Of a stretch of 7,380 nucleotides of DNA, positions 7,101 through 7,380 are shown piece by piece. Position 1 is the first letter of the stretch, and each line of letters begins with the position of its first letter. The position numbers and the translations under genes are program-made. Origin of the DNA: Planctomycetota bacterium (GTDB lineage: Bacteria; Planctomycetota; Phycisphaerae; Phycisphaerales; SM1A02); NCBI GenBank assembly GCA_027295435.1, contig JAPUKX010000092.1:1-7380 (forward strand). The letters are read 5' to 3'. A model generated the notes under the pieces. It saw only the letters and a program-made list of their open reading frames with translations. It ran no database searches and had not been told where the DNA came from.

Positions 7101-7380
7101 TCTCCGGATCGCTCGACGCGACCATACGCATCTGGACCGCCGACACTGGCGAAGAAGTCGCCACGCTGCCGTGGCAGAATGTTGGCATCGATTGCATCGC
7201 GGTCAGCCCGGGCGGTCATCGAATCGCCTCCGGCTCGATCGACGGGTCGATTATCGTGCGGGACAGCATGCCGCGGATTCGCCGATACCAGCAGAGGGCC
7301 GATTCGCTGATAGTCGCCGGTTCGGCGAGACGTGTAATCGATCGCCACCTTCGGGATGGGTTGGAGGACGCGGAGATCGT
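4112..7380 (+). CDS. Hanks-type Ser/Thr kinase with TM helix and 14 WD40 repeats (3' end outside window)
   Basis: A membrane-anchored protein kinase, open through the last base (1,089 codons visible). The frame is bounded upstream by a TGA at 4097-4099. The ATG at 4112 is preceded by a weak GAGAAAG, and the later ATG-ATG at 4151 has no ribosome binding site, so 4112 is preferred but not certain. From 4112, after an acidic N-terminus, the kinase covers about residues 55-330: GTGGMGTVY at 63, Lys85 (ALKVM), Glu103, HRDLKPDN at 180-187, DFG at 200-202, SPEQ at 231-234. All catalytic residues are present, so it should be active. Arg-rich 'ARRNR' (348-352) precedes one membrane helix (about 353-377), placing the kinase in the cytoplasm by the positive-inside rule. 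A charged helical linker with 'LRSWEWQFL' near W452, known from planctomycete kinases, leads to WD40 repeats from residue 470. A short non-repeat tail has begun when the window ends. It lies 71 bases after the preceding gene and may have its own promoter. Confidence 0.95.
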   Translation, partial: MASEESGLRPESRMMDDAVNQDEHHAEPADSMSEPTAETLMPPTPIRGMPERIGQFAPKQVLGTGGMGTVYLAVQEHPRRTVALKVMKKGIVSTSTLRRFEFESQVLARLRHPNIAQIFEAGTFDDGEGAVPYFAMEYIPNAKPIADHVRARGLGTNGILEIFVKVCDAIHHGHQKGVIHRDLKPDNILVDSSGGPKIIDFGVARSTQSDLAVTTLQTDIGQLVGTIQYMSPEQCDADPHDLDIRSDVYALGVVLYELLCGKLPYDVSKVAIFEAARVIKEAQPTRPSTINRTLRGDLEAIMLKALEKDRDRRYQSATGLAKDLERYLHNEPIEARSPSMVYQIRMFARRNRAAFAAVLAITISMVIATVVSVTFGIQAVKQRDIAVEARVEAHQAKAESDRQRDAALAAEALADKQSYIVNVAAAAAALENGAIRTAKRRLSRAPQRLRSWEWQFLSNLADQSVGTLIGHEDRIMSVAFSTNGSWIVSGSTNGAIKVFNSATGEEPVRFRGHDSPVYAVACSPNGQHFASASADMSIRIWNMLTGDVLAILDGHEGVVTSLAYSADGRILVSGSSDASLRIWDPEAGEELTRIDVEDTSVDCVAISPDRTRIASGSDDGLLRFWDTATGELISALDIDGGFINSVQFTADGSRVASATEDGIVRLWSARDGSMIARLEGHAGFVSDVAFSPDGKYLVSGSEDNTVRIWDLSTGEQRIRLHGHESFVNSVTFSPDGRRIASGSEDRTIKLWDAHLFDRVDQPPGADWSSTASRVGAIAFSTDGARLVGGRNDGTVSFWDALTGRLLGTMAAHHESIRSIAVSSNGSLVATASDDNTIRIWDSATVRALGTLTGHTRRVTSVVFRSEDAQLLSGSWDGTIRVWNLQSMSEHDVWQINGGSINAVALSPDGTRLACASSNGDVVIVDMDSGERRFVLSGHDGPVNCLVYSSNGERLVSGSSDTTLRLWDATRGEAVATLRGHSLGITALGFTPDGLRIISGSLDATIRIWTADTGEEVATLPWQNVGIDCIAVSPGGHRIASGSIDGSIIVRDSMPRIRRYQQRADSLIVAGSARRVIDRHLRDGLEDAEI
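5519..7297 (+). repeat. Array of 14 WD40-repeat coding units, period 126 bases
   Basis: Fourteen units start at 5519, 5645, 5771, 5897, 6023, 6149, 6275, 6410, 6542, 6668, 6794, 6920, 7046 and 7172. All steps are 126 bases (42 codons) except 135 after unit 7 and 132 after unit 8. Units 1, 2, 3, 6, 7, 10, 12 and 13 open with the classic Gly-His; 4, 5, 8, 9, 11 and 14 have lost it. Most end in W-D or a close variant ('IRIWD', 'LRLWD'); unit 11 has 'VVIVD' and unit 14 'IIVRD'. The longer spacing exactly halfway indicates two seven-bladed propellers, predicted to lie on the non-cytoplasmic side and to bind proteins or other ligands. Confidence 0.92.

Noticed and set aside
5519..7297. The 126-base periodicity, considered as a DNA-level tandem repeat or mobile array.
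   Set aside because: The units are diverged in DNA and conserved only at protein WD40 positions, so this is protein-domain repetition.
5040..7348. Minus-strand and alternate-frame open frames across the kinase-WD40 gene.
   Set aside because: All lie inside a continuous frame with kinase motifs and 14 WD units. The repeated codon pattern creates repetitive antisense frames with no independent support.

Overview
The window looks like chromosomal DNA from a planctomycete, most likely of the Phycisphaerae type. This is inferred from gene content: a Hanks-type Ser/Thr kinase fused through one membrane helix and a 'LRSWEWQFL' linker to a long WD40 array; an FHA-GAF-SpoIIE phosphatase; and the broken C-terminus of a GC-type dockerin protein (the 'DLLxLLAxWGxCP' signature common in Phycisphaerae). 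No RNA gene, CRISPR array or transposase was found.

Layout. Positions 2-1429 (+) hold the C-terminal 475 residues of an FHA-GAF-PP2C/SpoIIE phosphatase whose start lies upstream of the window. Positions 1430-1789 contain no intact gene. On the minus strand they carry a frameshifted remnant of two dockerin-like half-repeats ending in a stop at 1498-1500, and just before the next gene a short perfect hairpin. Positions 1790-2980 and 2994-4040 (+) are two exported proteins 13 bases apart, presumably co-transcribed: an outer-membrane beta-barrel porin-like protein, and a protein of unrecognised family that resembles two degenerate FMN-binding (RnfG/NqrC-like) modules in tandem. An 18-bp perfect palindrome sits at the 3' end of the second gene. 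From 4112 to the window end (+) runs an uninterrupted kinase-TM-WD40 protein, still open at position 7380, with 14 WD repeats that read as two seven-bladed propellers.

How they fit. The phosphatase and the kinase are the two ends of Ser/Thr phospho-signalling, but they are separated by more than 2.6 kb and differ in base composition, so a direct pairing is speculative. The porin and its partner form the most convincing functional unit: a barrel in the outer membrane with a co-expressed periplasmic protein. Base composition falls sharply after the phosphatase gene (46 of 60 bases are G/C at 901-960, against 31 of 60 at 2221-2280). The fall coincides with the decapitated dockerin remnant, which suggests a rearrangement or insertion boundary near 1430-1800.
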